50,602 bases of DNA from JAAYYM01 sp964483395 (GTDB lineage Bacteria; Bacillota; Clostridia; Lachnospirales; Lachnospiraceae): assembly GCA_964483395.1 (NCBI GenBank), contig CAZABT010000005.1, positions 1-50,602 of the forward strand. The letters run 5' to 3'. Below, in pieces: positions 40,974-49,905 of the stretch. The notes under the pieces were generated by a model. It was not told the origin of the DNA and searched no databases. It saw only the letters and a list, made by a program, of their open reading frames with translations. Each line of letters opens with the position of its first letter. Within the stretch, counting starts at the first letter, position 1. A program made the position numbers and the translations under genes.

Positions 40974-41246
40974 ATGGCAAAGAAAATCCCCCTGAGACAA
41001 TGCGTAGGCTGCAATCAAATGGGAAACAAAAGGGAAATGATACGTGTGATCAAGACTGCTGAGGATGAGATCATACTGGACACCACGGGCAAGAAAAACG
41101 GCAGAGGTGCCTATGTGTGTGCCAACCGGGATTGCTTGGACAAAGCATTGAAACATAAGGGCTTGGAACGCTCCTTGAAAACGAGTATTCCAGATGCAGT
41201 CATTGCAAGCCTGATGAAGGAGTTTGATCAGCATGAAACAGAATAA
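40974..41246 (+). CDS. rnpM: RNase P modulator RnpM (YlxR family)
   Basis: This 90-residue protein is of the YlxR/DUF448 family, recently linked to RNase P RNA binding in Firmicutes. It has RQCVGC near the N-terminus, the conserved KNGRGAYVC segment and basic surfaces. It follows nusA after 30 nt and overlaps the next gene by 14 nt, the conserved neighbourhood of the family. AAAGGGG upstream supports ATG 40974. Confidence 0.9.
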   Translation: MAKKIPLRQCVGCNQMGNKREMIRVIKTAEDEIILDTTGKKNGRGAYVCANRDCLDKALKHKGLERSLKTSIPDAVIASLMKEFDQHETE

Positions 41247-41559
41247 GGTACTACAGATGCTTGGCCTTGCCAAACGGGCGGGGGAGGTAGCAAGCGGGGA
41301 ATTTATGACAGAGAGAACCATTAAGGACGGTAAGGCATGGCTCGTCATAGTGGCAGTGGATGCTTCGGATAATACGAAGAAGATGTTCCGCAACATGTGT
41401 GAATTCTACCGGGTACAAATCTGTGAATATGGAAATAAAGAGGAACTCGGGCATGCAATCGGGAACGAAATGAGAGCGTCTCTTGCAGTCACAAATGAGG
41501 GATTTGCAAAGACGATCCTAAAGCATTTGGAAGAAACAAATACGGAGGTAAATAAATGA
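41233..41559 (+). CDS. L7Ae-family ribosomal-type protein YlxQ
   Basis: This 108-residue protein is of the L7Ae/L30e/YlxQ RNA-binding family (LGLAKRAGEVASGEF at the N-terminus, then AWLVIVAVDASDNTKKMF). Such proteins bind kink-turn RNA; the exact role of YlxQ is not settled. ATG 41233 with AAGGAG at 41217-41222 is preferred over TTG 41224. It overlaps rnpM by 14 nt and infB by 4 nt, so translation of the three is coupled. Confidence 0.88.
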   Translation: MKQNKVLQMLGLAKRAGEVASGEFMTERTIKDGKAWLVIVAVDASDNTKKMFRNMCEFYRVQICEYGNKEELGHAIGNEMRASLAVTNEGFAKTILKHLEETNTEVNK

Positions 41560-44500
41560 CGAAAATGAAAGTACATGAGTTAGCAAAAGAAATAGATAAG
41601 ACAAGTAAGGAAATTTCTGCTGTTCTTGCAGAGAAGGGAATTGAGGGCAAATCACCGCAGTCCAATCTGGATGAAGAGCAGATCGAACTGGTCAGAAAGG
41701 CGTTTGGTGCCAAGAAGACAGCAAAGAAACCGGAAGCCGCAGAGGAAAAGGGTGAAGCGGCAGTGAAGACCCCTGCAAAGGCGGCAGCCCAAAAGCCGGA
41801 GGAGACGAAGGAGCCGGGAGCAGATCAGAAGAAAACAGCTTCGGCAAAGGAGAGCACAGCAGAGACACAGAAAGAAACAGCTCCTGCCAAGAAAAAGAAG
41901 TCTAATATTATCTTCGTAAGCAATCCTCATAACTCTCGTGTGCCGGGAGGTCAGCCGCAGCAAAGACCTCAGAATAACGCAGGACAGAGCCGCCCAAACA
42001 ATCAGAATAGGCTGGGTATGAATTCAGGAAGACCGTCAGCAAGCGAAAGAATTACGACATCTGTCAGACCGGAGCATGCTGCGGGCTATGAGAATTTTGG
42101 GGTGATTGATAAGCCCGAAACAGAACAGAGAACAGGAGCTGATCAAAATAAAAACACGAACACAAACACAAACATTAGCAGCCAAGTCGAAGAAACTAGT
42201 CAAAACAGCAAACAGAACGTACAAAATAATTATAGTAATACTAGAAATTATAGTAATAGCAATGGCAGTGCTGGGAGAAGTGAAGGCCGTCAAGGAAGCC
42301 AGAGCGGAGTAAGACAGGGCAGCTATCAGGATAATAATCGTCAGGGAAGCAGACCGGCGGGCAGCAATTATCAGGGTAACAATTATCAAGGCAGCAGACC
42401 GGCAGGCAGTGGCTATCAGGGAAATAATTATCAGGGCAGCAGACCGGCAGGCAGTGGCTATCAGGGAAATAATTATCAGGGCAACCGACCGGCAGGTGGT
42501 GGCTATCAGGGAAATAATTATCAGGGTAACAGACCGAATGGCGGCAGCAATTATCAAGGTAACAGACCGAATGGCGGTGGCAATTATCAAGGCAACCGAC
42601 CAAATGGCGGCGGAACTTACCAAGGCGGCAGACCGGGACAGAGCGGTGGAAACTACGGCGGCAGACCGGGACAGGGCGGCGGAAATTATGGCGGCAGACC
42701 GGGACAGGGCGGTAGCAATTACGGCGGCAGACCGGGACAAGGCGGCGGACGTCCGAGCGCAGGCGGTGGATTTGATTCTTCAGCAAAGGTAACGGCTAAG
42801 GAGCAGGAGAAGCATAGCGCTGAGCAGGAAAAGCGTAGACAGAATCAAGATAAGAAACGTAAAGATATGAACTATACAGACGCCGATGGTTTCAGAGGCG
42901 GCAAGCCTGTTAAGGGAATCAAGCAGCTTGAGAGACCGCAGGAAAAGCAGATGATGAAAGAAGAAGAGAAGATCAAGGTTATTACGCTTCCTGAATCTTT
43001 GACCATCAAAGAACTGGCTGAGAAAATGAAACTGCAGCCATCTGTTATCGTGAAAAAACTGTTTTTGAAGGGTACGATCGTTACCGTGAATCAGGAGGTT
43101 ACTTATGAAGTGGCAGAAGAAATTGCCATGGAATTTGAAGTGCTCTGTGAGAAGGAAGTTGTTGTAGATGTCATTGAGGAACTGCTGAAGGAGGAGGAAG
43201 AGGATACAAGCAATATGACTCCGAGACCACCTGTAATCTGTGTTATGGGTCATGTTGATCATGGTAAGACTTCACTCTTGGATGCAATCAGAAAGACTAA
43301 CGTAACAGATCGGGAAGCCGGTGGTATTACACAGCACATTGGTGCCTATGTTGTAACCATCAACGGACAGAAGATTACGTTTTTGGATACACCGGGACAT
43401 GAGGCATTTACAGCTATGCGTATGCGTGGTGCCAATGCAACAGATATCGCAATTCTGGTGGTTGCTGCAGATGATGGTGTGATGCCGCAGACCATAGAGG
43501 CAATCAATCATGCAAAGGCAGCAGGCATTGAAATCATTGTTGCAGTGAATAAGATTGATAAGCCGAGTGCAAACATAGACAGAGTGAAGCAGGAACTGGC
43601 AGAATATGAACTGATCCCGGAGGATTGGGGCGGAAGTACAGTATTTGCTCCGGTATCTGCTAAATCAGGTGAGGGAATCGAGCAGTTATTGGAAATGATT
43701 CTGCTGACAGCGGATATTCTTGAACTGAAGGCGGATGCTAAGAGAAAAGCAAGAGGACTTGTCATTGAGGCAGAGCTGGATAAGGGACGCGGGCCTGTGG
43801 CCACGGTACTTGTTCAGAAGGGCACACTGAAGGTCGGAGACTTTATCGCGGCAGGCAGCTGTCATGGTAAGGTCAGGGCGATGATTGATGATAAGGGTAA
43901 GCGCGTTAAGGAAGCTGGACCTTCTACTCCGGTAGAGATATTGGGTCTGGGTGATGTTCCGGCAGCGGGAGATATTTTTGTGGCTCCTGAGAATGACAAG
44001 GAAGCAAGAAACTTTGCAGCGACGTTTATATCACAGAACCGTGTGAAGCTGCTGGATGATACAAAAGCCAAGATGCTGTCACTGGATGATCTGTTTACAC
44101 AGATCCAGGCAGGTAATCTGAAGGAACTCAGCATCATCATCAAGGCAGATGTACAAGGCTCGGTTGAGGCCGTGAAGGAAAGTCTTCTGAAGCTGACCAA
44201 TGAGGAAGTGGTTGTCAAGGTCATCCATGGAGGCGTAGGTGCAATCAATGAGTCGGATGTTATCCTTGCATCCGCATCCAATGCGATTATCATCGGATTT
44301 AATGTCAGACCTGATGCAACGGCAAAAGCAACGGCAGAGACCGAGGGTGTTGATGTCAGACTGTATAATGTCATTTACAAGGCAATTGAGGATGTAGAAG
44401 CAGCCATGAAGGGTATGCTGGATCCTGTATTTGAGGAGAAGGTGCTCGGTCATGCGGAAATCAGACAGATCTTTAAGGCATCCGGTGTCGGTAATATTGC

Positions 44501-44726
44501 AGGCTCCTATGTGCTGGATGGTATTTTCCAGAGAGGCTGCTCTGTCAGAATCACGAGAGAGGGCGAACAAATCTTTGAGGGTGCACTTGCATCACTCAAG
44601 AGATTCAAGGATGATGTCAAGGAAGTGAAAACAGGCTTTGAGTGCGGTCTTGTATTTGAAGGCTTTAATGACCTTCAGGAACTGGATCAGGTAGAAGCTT
44701 ATACTATGGTAGAAGTGCCGAGGTAA
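41556..44726 (+). CDS. infB: Translation initiation factor IF-2
   Basis: IF-2 is the GTPase that brings initiator tRNA to the 30S subunit. The 1056-residue protein has a small IF2_N helix domain (1-50), an Ala/Lys/Pro-rich stretch, and a long Gly/Asn/Gln/Arg-rich low-complexity region (about 225-405). A second IF2_N domain (about 475-530) precedes the GTPase domain, with GHVDHGKT at 565-572, DTPGHEAF near 611 and NKIDKP. Domains II, III and the fMet-tRNA-binding IV follow. The catalytic core is standard. The N-terminal region is much longer than in Bacillus IF-2. It starts 4 nt inside ylxQ. Confidence 0.97.
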   Translation: MTKMKVHELAKEIDKTSKEISAVLAEKGIEGKSPQSNLDEEQIELVRKAFGAKKTAKKPEAAEEKGEAAVKTPAKAAAQKPEETKEPGADQKKTASAKESTAETQKETAPAKKKKSNIIFVSNPHNSRVPGGQPQQRPQNNAGQSRPNNQNRLGMNSGRPSASERITTSVRPEHAAGYENFGVIDKPETEQRTGADQNKNTNTNTNISSQVEETSQNSKQNVQNNYSNTRNYSNSNGSAGRSEGRQGSQSGVRQGSYQDNNRQGSRPAGSNYQGNNYQGSRPAGSGYQGNNYQGSRPAGSGYQGNNYQGNRPAGGGYQGNNYQGNRPNGGSNYQGNRPNGGGNYQGNRPNGGGTYQGGRPGQSGGNYGGRPGQGGGNYGGRPGQGGSNYGGRPGQGGGRPSAGGGFDSSAKVTAKEQEKHSAEQEKRRQNQDKKRKDMNYTDADGFRGGKPVKGIKQLERPQEKQMMKEEEKIKVITLPESLTIKELAEKMKLQPSVIVKKLFLKGTIVTVNQEVTYEVAEEIAMEFEVLCEKEVVVDVIEELLKEEEEDTSNMTPRPPVICVMGHVDHGKTSLLDAIRKTNVTDREAGGITQHIGAYVVTINGQKITFLDTPGHEAFTAMRMRGANATDIAILVVAADDGVMPQTIEAINHAKAAGIEIIVAVNKIDKPSANIDRVKQELAEYELIPEDWGGSTVFAPVSAKSGEGIEQLLEMILLTADILELKADAKRKARGLVIEAELDKGRGPVATVLVQKGTLKVGDFIAAGSCHGKVRAMIDDKGKRVKEAGPSTPVEILGLGDVPAAGDIFVAPENDKEARNFAATFISQNRVKLLDDTKAKMLSLDDLFTQIQAGNLKELSIIIKADVQGSVEAVKESLLKLTNEEVVVKVIHGGVGAINESDVILASASNAIIIGFNVRPDATAKATAETEGVDVRLYNVIYKAIEDVEAAMKGMLDPVFEEKVLGHAEIRQIFKASGVGNIAGSYVLDGIFQRGCSVRITREGEQIFEGALASLKRFKDDVKEVKTGFECGLVFEGFNDLQELDQVEAYTMVEVPR
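42301..42765 (+). repeat. Low-complexity repeat region in infB
   Basis: Degenerate in-frame repeats of the types NNYQGSRPAGSGYQG, NYQGNRPNGGG and GGRPGQGGGNY. Several 40-bp blocks are identical at DNA level between 42380 and 42520. They encode a flexible, positively charged, Gly/Asn/Gln/Tyr-rich segment. Confidence 0.9.
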
Positions 44727-44732
44727 ATGATC

Positions 44733-45092
44733 ATGAGAAAAAACAGTATTAAAAATACCAGAATCAATGGTGAGGTTCAAAGAGTGCTGGCGGATATCAT
44801 CCGCAGCGAGATCAAGGACCCGCGCATCAGCCCCGTGACTTCGGTAACGGCGGTTGAGGTGGCAACTGATCTTAAAACCTGCAAGGCATGGATCAGTGCA
44901 TTGGGGGACAGTGCGGCTCAGCAGGCTACGATAGCGGGGCTTGAGAGTGCAGTGGGCTTTATCCGGAAGAAGCTTGCGCAGACATTAAATCTGCGCAATA
45001 CTCCGGAAATCCACTTTATTTTGGACACCTCACTTGAATATGGTATCAACATGTCAAAATTAATTGACGAAGTGAGTAAAGGTGAAGTATAA
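44733..45092 (+). CDS. rbfA: 30S ribosome-binding factor A
   Basis: RbfA helps mature the 5' end of 16S rRNA and assemble the 30S subunit. The 119-residue protein is a single KH-like domain: RINGEVQRVLADIIRSEIKDPRI, then VTAVEVATDLKTCKAWIS, and the ending NTPEIHFILDTSLEYG. ATG 44733 with GAGGT at 44720-44724 is preferred over ATG 44727, which directly abuts the infB stop. The position after infB is conserved. Confidence 0.95.
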   Translation: MRKNSIKNTRINGEVQRVLADIIRSEIKDPRISPVTSVTAVEVATDLKTCKAWISALGDSAAQQATIAGLESAVGFIRKKLAQTLNLRNTPEIHFILDTSLEYGINMSKLIDEVSKGEV

Positions 45093-46046
45093 ATGATGAA
45101 TTTAAAGCAAGAACTGGCAGGAGCAGCGAGCATTGCCATATCGGGGCATATTCGTCCGGATGGTGACTGCATCGGTGCAAATACTGCCATGTACCAATAT
45201 GTAAAAAAAATTATGCCGGAGGCTCAGGTAGATCTGTATCTGGAACAGCCTTCGGAGGTATTTTCCTTTTTAAAGGGCTATGAATATATCAACAGTGCGT
45301 ATGATAAGGAAAAAGTATACGATGTGTTCCTTGCACTGGACTGCGGTGATGAGGACAGACTCGGTGATGCCGCAAAATATTATGAGAGTGCGGGAAAAAC
45401 AATCTGTATAGACCATCATATCAGCAATACAGGATTTTGTGATGTGAATGATATTGTTCCCACAGCGAGCTCCACATGTGAGTTGATTTTCGATCTGATT
45501 GATCGGGAAGAATTGGATGTGCATATGGCAGAATCCATTTTTTTGGGTATTGTGCATGATACGGGTGTATTCCAGTATGAGAGCACATCACCGAAGACCT
45601 TTCAGGCAGTCAGTGTGCTGGCTTCCTTTGATTTTGACCGGAGCGGAATTATTGACAGAACCTTTTATCAGAAATCCTATATAGCAAATCAAATATTAGG
45701 CCGTGCACTGCTGGAGAGTTTCCTGATCATGGACGGAAAGTGTATTGTCAGCATGGTGGATCGGAAGACAATGGATTTTTATAATGCACTGCCAAGGTCG
45801 CTTGAGGGAATTGTAAATCAGCTTAGAATTACAAGAGGAGTGGAATGTGCTATTTTTCTTCACGAGACCGGATTTCAGGAGTTCAAGGTCAGCATGCGCT
45901 CCAACCGTATCGTAGATGTTGCCAAGGTGGCAGCGGTATTCGGAGGCGGCGGACATATCAGAGCAGCGGGCTGTACCATGAACGGAACATTTCATGATGT
46001 AGTCAACAATCTGTCAGCGCAGATTGAAAGGCAGATGCAGGAATAG
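45093..46046 (+). CDS. nrnA: DHH-family oligoribonuclease / pAp phosphatase NrnA
   Basis: NrnA degrades very short RNAs and dephosphorylates 3'-phosphoadenosine 5'-phosphate, or related cyclic-dinucleotide products. The 317-residue protein has the DHH domain with HIRPDGDCIGA (H19, D23, D25), LDCGD, the DHH triad D107-H108-H109 and a DHHA1 domain ending in GGGGHIRAAGC. Its place between rbfA and truB is common in Clostridia. AAAGGTG upstream supports ATG 45093, 1 nt after rbfA's last sense codon and stop. Confidence 0.92.
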   Translation: MMNLKQELAGAASIAISGHIRPDGDCIGANTAMYQYVKKIMPEAQVDLYLEQPSEVFSFLKGYEYINSAYDKEKVYDVFLALDCGDEDRLGDAAKYYESAGKTICIDHHISNTGFCDVNDIVPTASSTCELIFDLIDREELDVHMAESIFLGIVHDTGVFQYESTSPKTFQAVSVLASFDFDRSGIIDRTFYQKSYIANQILGRALLESFLIMDGKCIVSMVDRKTMDFYNALPRSLEGIVNQLRITRGVECAIFLHETGFQEFKVSMRSNRIVDVAKVAAVFGGGGHIRAAGCTMNGTFHDVVNNLSAQIERQMQE

Positions 46047-46067
46047 AACTACGGAAACGGAGAAGTG

Positions 46068-46958
46068 ATGGACGGAATTCTGAATATATATAAAGAAAAA
46101 GGATATACTTCTCATGATGTTGTTGCAAAGCTGCGCGGCATTTTGCATCAGAAGAAAATCGGCCATACAGGGACGCTTGATCCAGATGCAACAGGTGTAT
46201 TGCCTGTGTGTCTTGGAAAGGCGACCAAGCTGTGTGATATGCTGACGGATCATGATAAAACCTATCGTGCGATACTGCTGCTGGGCAGGACAACAGATAC
46301 ACAGGATATGACGGGCACGGTTCTGACACAGGCTCAGGATAAAGATATGGTTAACATAACTCAAGATGCTGCAATTGATGCAATCATGGGCTATGTGGGG
46401 GAGTATCAACAGATTCCCCCGATGTACTCCGCACTTAAGGTCAATGGAAAGAAACTGTATGAACTGGCACGTGCGGGGATTGAAGTAGAAAGAAAAGCTC
46501 GAGCAGTCGAAATCAAGGAAATCAAAATTCTGGATATACGGCTGCCGGAAATTACAATAGAGGTTACGTGCTCTAAGGGAACTTATATCAGGACGTTGTG
46601 TCATGATATAGGACAGACGATGGGCGTAGGCGGTGTGATGAAGGAACTGGTCAGAACACGTGTGGACAGATTTGAGATTGGAGACTCCCTGACGCTGGCT
46701 GAGGTAGAGACTTTGCGAGATGCAGGGGCTTTGCAGCAGCGGATCATTTCATTGGAGGATATGTTTTCAAACGATCCGAAGCTGGTGGTTACGGCATCTA
46801 TGGACAGACTGATTTTGAACGGAAACAAATTTACAAGAAAAGACGAATATGCAGAGGGCACGCAGGTGCGTGTTTATGATTCGCAGGGACATTTTGTCGG
46901 TATTTACTGTAAGCAGCAGTCGGAGTATCGGCCGGTCAAGATGTTTTTGGGGAGCTGA
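46068..46958 (+). CDS. truB: tRNA pseudouridine(55) synthase
   Basis: TruB makes pseudouridine 55 in the T loop of tRNAs. The 296-residue protein has GILNIYKEKGYTSHDVV, the catalytic aspartate D38 in GHTGTLDPDATG, KTYRAILLLGRTTDTQD and GTYIRTLCHDIG, with a C-terminal PUA-like region. GGAG at 46059-46062 supports ATG 46068 over GTG 46065. ribF starts 4 nt after its stop. Confidence 0.96.
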   Translation: MDGILNIYKEKGYTSHDVVAKLRGILHQKKIGHTGTLDPDATGVLPVCLGKATKLCDMLTDHDKTYRAILLLGRTTDTQDMTGTVLTQAQDKDMVNITQDAAIDAIMGYVGEYQQIPPMYSALKVNGKKLYELARAGIEVERKARAVEIKEIKILDIRLPEITIEVTCSKGTYIRTLCHDIGQTMGVGGVMKELVRTRVDRFEIGDSLTLAEVETLRDAGALQQRIISLEDMFSNDPKLVVTASMDRLILNGNKFTRKDEYAEGTQVRVYDSQGHFVGIYCKQQSEYRPVKMFLGS

Positions 46959-46962
46959 TATC

Positions 46963-47907
46963 ATGATTCATATTAAAAATACTACAGAGTTTACAATAGA
47001 AGCGGATACAGCGGTGACCATCGGAAAGTTTGACGGAATCCACAAGGGGCATGCGAAGATATTGCAGAAGCTGTTGGCACAGAGGGAAAAAGGACTGCAG
47101 TGTGCAGTATTTACATTTGATACGCCGCCGACCTCTGTTTTTTTTCGGGCAAATCAAAAGGTGTTGACGACCAATATCGAAAAGCAGGAGCTTTTCCGAC
47201 GTATGGATGTGGATTATCTGGTCGAATTTCCTTTTTATGAAAAGACAGCAGCAATTTCAGCAGAAGCTTTTATAGAAGAAATTCTGGTAGGTTCTATGCA
47301 TGCCAAGGCGATTGTGGCCGGGCCGGACTGTAGGTTCGGACATAAGGGGGCCGGAAACGTAGCATTGTTGGAACGGTATGGTGCCATATACGGATACGAA
47401 ACAATTATTGTGGAAAAGGAATGCTGTCGGGGTGAAATCATCAGTTCCTCACGCATTCGTGAAGAGGTGGAGCACGGCTCAATTCTTAGGGCCAATGAAA
47501 TGCTGATGGAGCCGTATACGATTTATGGGGAAGTGGTACATGGGAGAAAGCTGGGCCGGACACTTGGAATGCCTACGGTCAATCAGATACCGGAGCCCAA
47601 TAAGCTTCTGCCGCAAAATGGAGTCTATTTTTCAAGAGTCAACTGCAACGGCTGCTGGTATGACGGAATCACGAACATCGGATGTAAGCCGACGGTAAGT
47701 GGAGATGCAGTCAGAGGTGTTGAGACTTACATTTATGATTTTCATGAGGATGTATACGGCAATTCGATTTGGGTATCGCTGCTTGCATTTTCGAGACCGG
47801 AGCACAGATTCGAGACGGTGGAGGCACTGAAGCATCAGATGCAGAAGGATATTGCATCAGGAAAGACGTGGCACGCCGAATATGCCGAAAAGTTTAGAAA
47901 AAGTTAA
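46963..47907 (+). CDS. ribF: Bifunctional riboflavin kinase / FAD synthetase
   Basis: RibF phosphorylates riboflavin to FMN and adenylates FMN to FAD. The 314-residue protein has an N-terminal nucleotidyltransferase domain with GKFDGIHKGH (21-30), GPDCRFGHKGAG and ISSSRIREEV. The C-terminal flavokinase domain has GRKLGRTLGMPTVNQ, followed by NGVYFSRVNC and TYIYDFHEDVYG. ATG 46963 with GGGGAG at 46949-46954 is preferred; the open frame extends upstream inside truB. It is the last gene of the operon. Confidence 0.95.
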   Translation: MIHIKNTTEFTIEADTAVTIGKFDGIHKGHAKILQKLLAQREKGLQCAVFTFDTPPTSVFFRANQKVLTTNIEKQELFRRMDVDYLVEFPFYEKTAAISAEAFIEEILVGSMHAKAIVAGPDCRFGHKGAGNVALLERYGAIYGYETIIVEKECCRGEIISSSRIREEVEHGSILRANEMLMEPYTIYGEVVHGRKLGRTLGMPTVNQIPEPNKLLPQNGVYFSRVNCNGCWYDGITNIGCKPTVSGDAVRGVETYIYDFHEDVYGNSIWVSLLAFSRPEHRFETVEALKHQMQKDIASGKTWHAEYAEKFRKS

Positions 47908-47915
47908 GAAATACC

Positions 47916-47944
47916 TTGTAAGTTGTCAAGCCATACGTTAAAAT
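47916..47944 (+). promoter_or_regulatory. Promoter of the Na/phosphate cotransporter gene
   Basis: TTGTAA (47916-47921), 17-nt spacer, TAAAAT (47939-47944), 50 nt upstream of the gene. Confidence 0.6.
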
Positions 47945-47993
47945 GTAATTTGGGTGTTGGGGATTGAATTGTCACTAAGGAGATAGAATACGC

Positions 47994-49655
47994 ATGGGTA
48001 TTAGTATCATATTATCACTGGCAGGAGGACTGGGCCTCTTCCTGTTTGGCATGAAAATGATGAGCGAGGGCATAGAAAAAGCAGCCGGAGCGAAGCTGAG
48101 AAATGTTTTGGAATTCTTTACAAAGAACCGCTTCAGCGGAATGATAGTCGGTATTGTTTTTACTGCAATCGTACAGTCGTCCTCGGCATGTACGGTTATG
48201 GTAGTCAGTTTTGTAAATTCAGGGATCATGAGTCTGTATCAGGCAGTCGGGGTCATTATGGGTGCCAACATCGGTACAACAGTGACATCGCAGTTGGTTT
48301 CCTTTAATTTATCAGAACTGGCACCTGTATTTGTTTTGGCCGGGGTATTAATGGTTATGTTTTCAAAACACCTGAACGTGCAGAAGATCGGAGAGGTTCT
48401 GCTGGGTTTTGGTGTTCTTTTTATGGGTTTGTCTATTATGGCAGGAGCAATGGAGGGCATCAAGGAGATGCCGACCATTACATCATTACTGGCTTCCTTG
48501 CAAAACCCTTATTTGGCTGTATTGGTCGGATTCGTTTTGACAGCCATCATACAGAGTTCTTCTGTGACAGTCAGTATCGTACTGCTGATGGCCAATCAGG
48601 GACTGCTGGCACTTCCGATGTGCTGCTTCATTATTATGGGATGTAACATAGGTTCCTGCGTAACGGCGCTTTTAGCTTCTTTGGCAGGAAAGAAGGATGC
48701 AAAGAGAGCAGCATTGATTCACTTCTTATTTAATGTATTCGGAACGATTATACTGTTTGTCATATTACAGCTTGCTTTGGATCAGGTGGTTGAATTTATC
48801 CATATGCTGTCCGGCAATAATCCGGGAAGATTTGTTGCTAATGCGCATACGCTGTTCAAGGTATTCCAGGTACTCATTCTGTTCCCATTTGGCGGAGCAC
48901 TTGTAAAGATGACCTATCTTATCGTACCGGGCGAGGACACGAAGGTGGGGTATCGTGCCAATCTGCAGCTCAAGTATATCGGACAGAAAGCAGTTTTTTC
49001 TCCGGCTACGGCTGTCATCGATGCAACCAAGGAACTGGAACGTATGGCGTCACTGGCCAGTGAAAATCTGAATCGTGCAATGAATGCACTTGTGACACTC
49101 GATGAGGAAGACATTGATGAGGTTTACAAGGTAGAGGAAAATATCAATTTCCTGAATCATGAGATTACAAATTATCTGGTGAAGATCAGTCAGACCAACC
49201 TGCCTGTGGAGGATGCGAAAAGCATAGGAGCGCTGTTCCATGTGGTAAATGATATTGAGCGAATCGGAGATCATGCGGAGAACGTTGCGGATTCGGCACG
49301 TCAGCGTCTGGAGGGCAATCTGGGCTTCAGCAAGGTTGCGCAGAGAGAACTTGGAGACATGCTGGATATGGTCAATACGATTGTCCGTTTTTCGATAGAA
49401 ATGTTCTCTGCAAACAGTGAGGAGCATCTGCATGACATTCTGCAGTTAGAGGATGCCATAGATGAAAAAGAACGTGAACTGCAGCAGGCACATGTTGACA
49501 GACTGACCAAAAATGAATGTACGCCGGAGGCAGGAATGCTGTTTTCGGATGTCGTATCCGGCTTGGAACGTGTTGCAGATCATGCAACCAACATTGCATT
49601 TTCGATTTTGGATGCAGATCCGGAAAATGCACGTAAAACAGTCGCCAGGGCATAA
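47994..49655 (+). CDS. Na/Pi cotransporter family protein with PhoU-like tail
   Basis: This 553-residue membrane protein resembles NptA/YjbB transporters that move phosphate with sodium. It has two inverted-repeat signature motifs, VQSSSACTVMVVSFVNSGIMSL and IQSSSVTVSIVLLMANQGLLAL, each near GANIGT or GCNIGS. After about residue 340 a cytoplasmic helical PhoU-like domain follows (NDIERIGDHAENVADSARQR and SGLERVADHATNIAFSI). AAGGAGAT supports ATG 47994. It lies next to a Pho-box-controlled phosphate-binding gene, which supports a phosphate role. Import versus export is not decided by sequence. Confidence 0.9.
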   Translation: MGISIILSLAGGLGLFLFGMKMMSEGIEKAAGAKLRNVLEFFTKNRFSGMIVGIVFTAIVQSSSACTVMVVSFVNSGIMSLYQAVGVIMGANIGTTVTSQLVSFNLSELAPVFVLAGVLMVMFSKHLNVQKIGEVLLGFGVLFMGLSIMAGAMEGIKEMPTITSLLASLQNPYLAVLVGFVLTAIIQSSSVTVSIVLLMANQGLLALPMCCFIIMGCNIGSCVTALLASLAGKKDAKRAALIHFLFNVFGTIILFVILQLALDQVVEFIHMLSGNNPGRFVANAHTLFKVFQVLILFPFGGALVKMTYLIVPGEDTKVGYRANLQLKYIGQKAVFSPATAVIDATKELERMASLASENLNRAMNALVTLDEEDIDEVYKVEENINFLNHEITNYLVKISQTNLPVEDAKSIGALFHVVNDIERIGDHAENVADSARQRLEGNLGFSKVAQRELGDMLDMVNTIVRFSIEMFSANSEEHLHDILQLEDAIDEKERELQQAHVDRLTKNECTPEAGMLFSDVVSGLERVADHATNIAFSILDADPENARKTVARA

Positions 49656-49689
49656 AGAAATACCTATTTGAAATGTAAAAATAATGTAA

Positions 49690-49720
49690 GGCAGGACAAA
49701 AAACATGTCCTGTCTTTTTT
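49690..49720 (+). terminator. Terminator after the cotransporter gene
   Basis: GGCAGGACA (49690-49698) pairs with TGTCCTGTC (49706-49714) around AAAAACA, followed by six T. Confidence 0.88.
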
Positions 49721-49740
49721 GTGCAGCCAAATAGGACTGT

Positions 49741-49793
49741 TTTACATGGATTTTACAAAAGCAATACAAGAATCTGGTGTTTGGGTTTAGAAT
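49741..49793 (+). promoter_or_regulatory. Pho box and promoter upstream of pstS
   Basis: TTTACA at 49741-49746, TTTACA at 49752-49757 and AATACA at 49763-49768 are direct repeats at an exact 11-nt period, the known layout of PhoP-binding boxes in Firmicutes (TTnACA repeats). A -10 box TAGAAT lies at 49788-49793, so the repeats cover roughly the -35 to -60 region as expected for activation under phosphate limitation. Confidence 0.8.
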
Positions 49794-49905
49794 CTCATGG
49801 TATTCTTTCATTGTAAAGTAAATGAAAACAACGGCGACAGAAATTCGTCGGAAACAAACCGGAATTCACAAGATGAGGCCGGAAAAGAAGAGGAGAATGA
49901 AAAAG

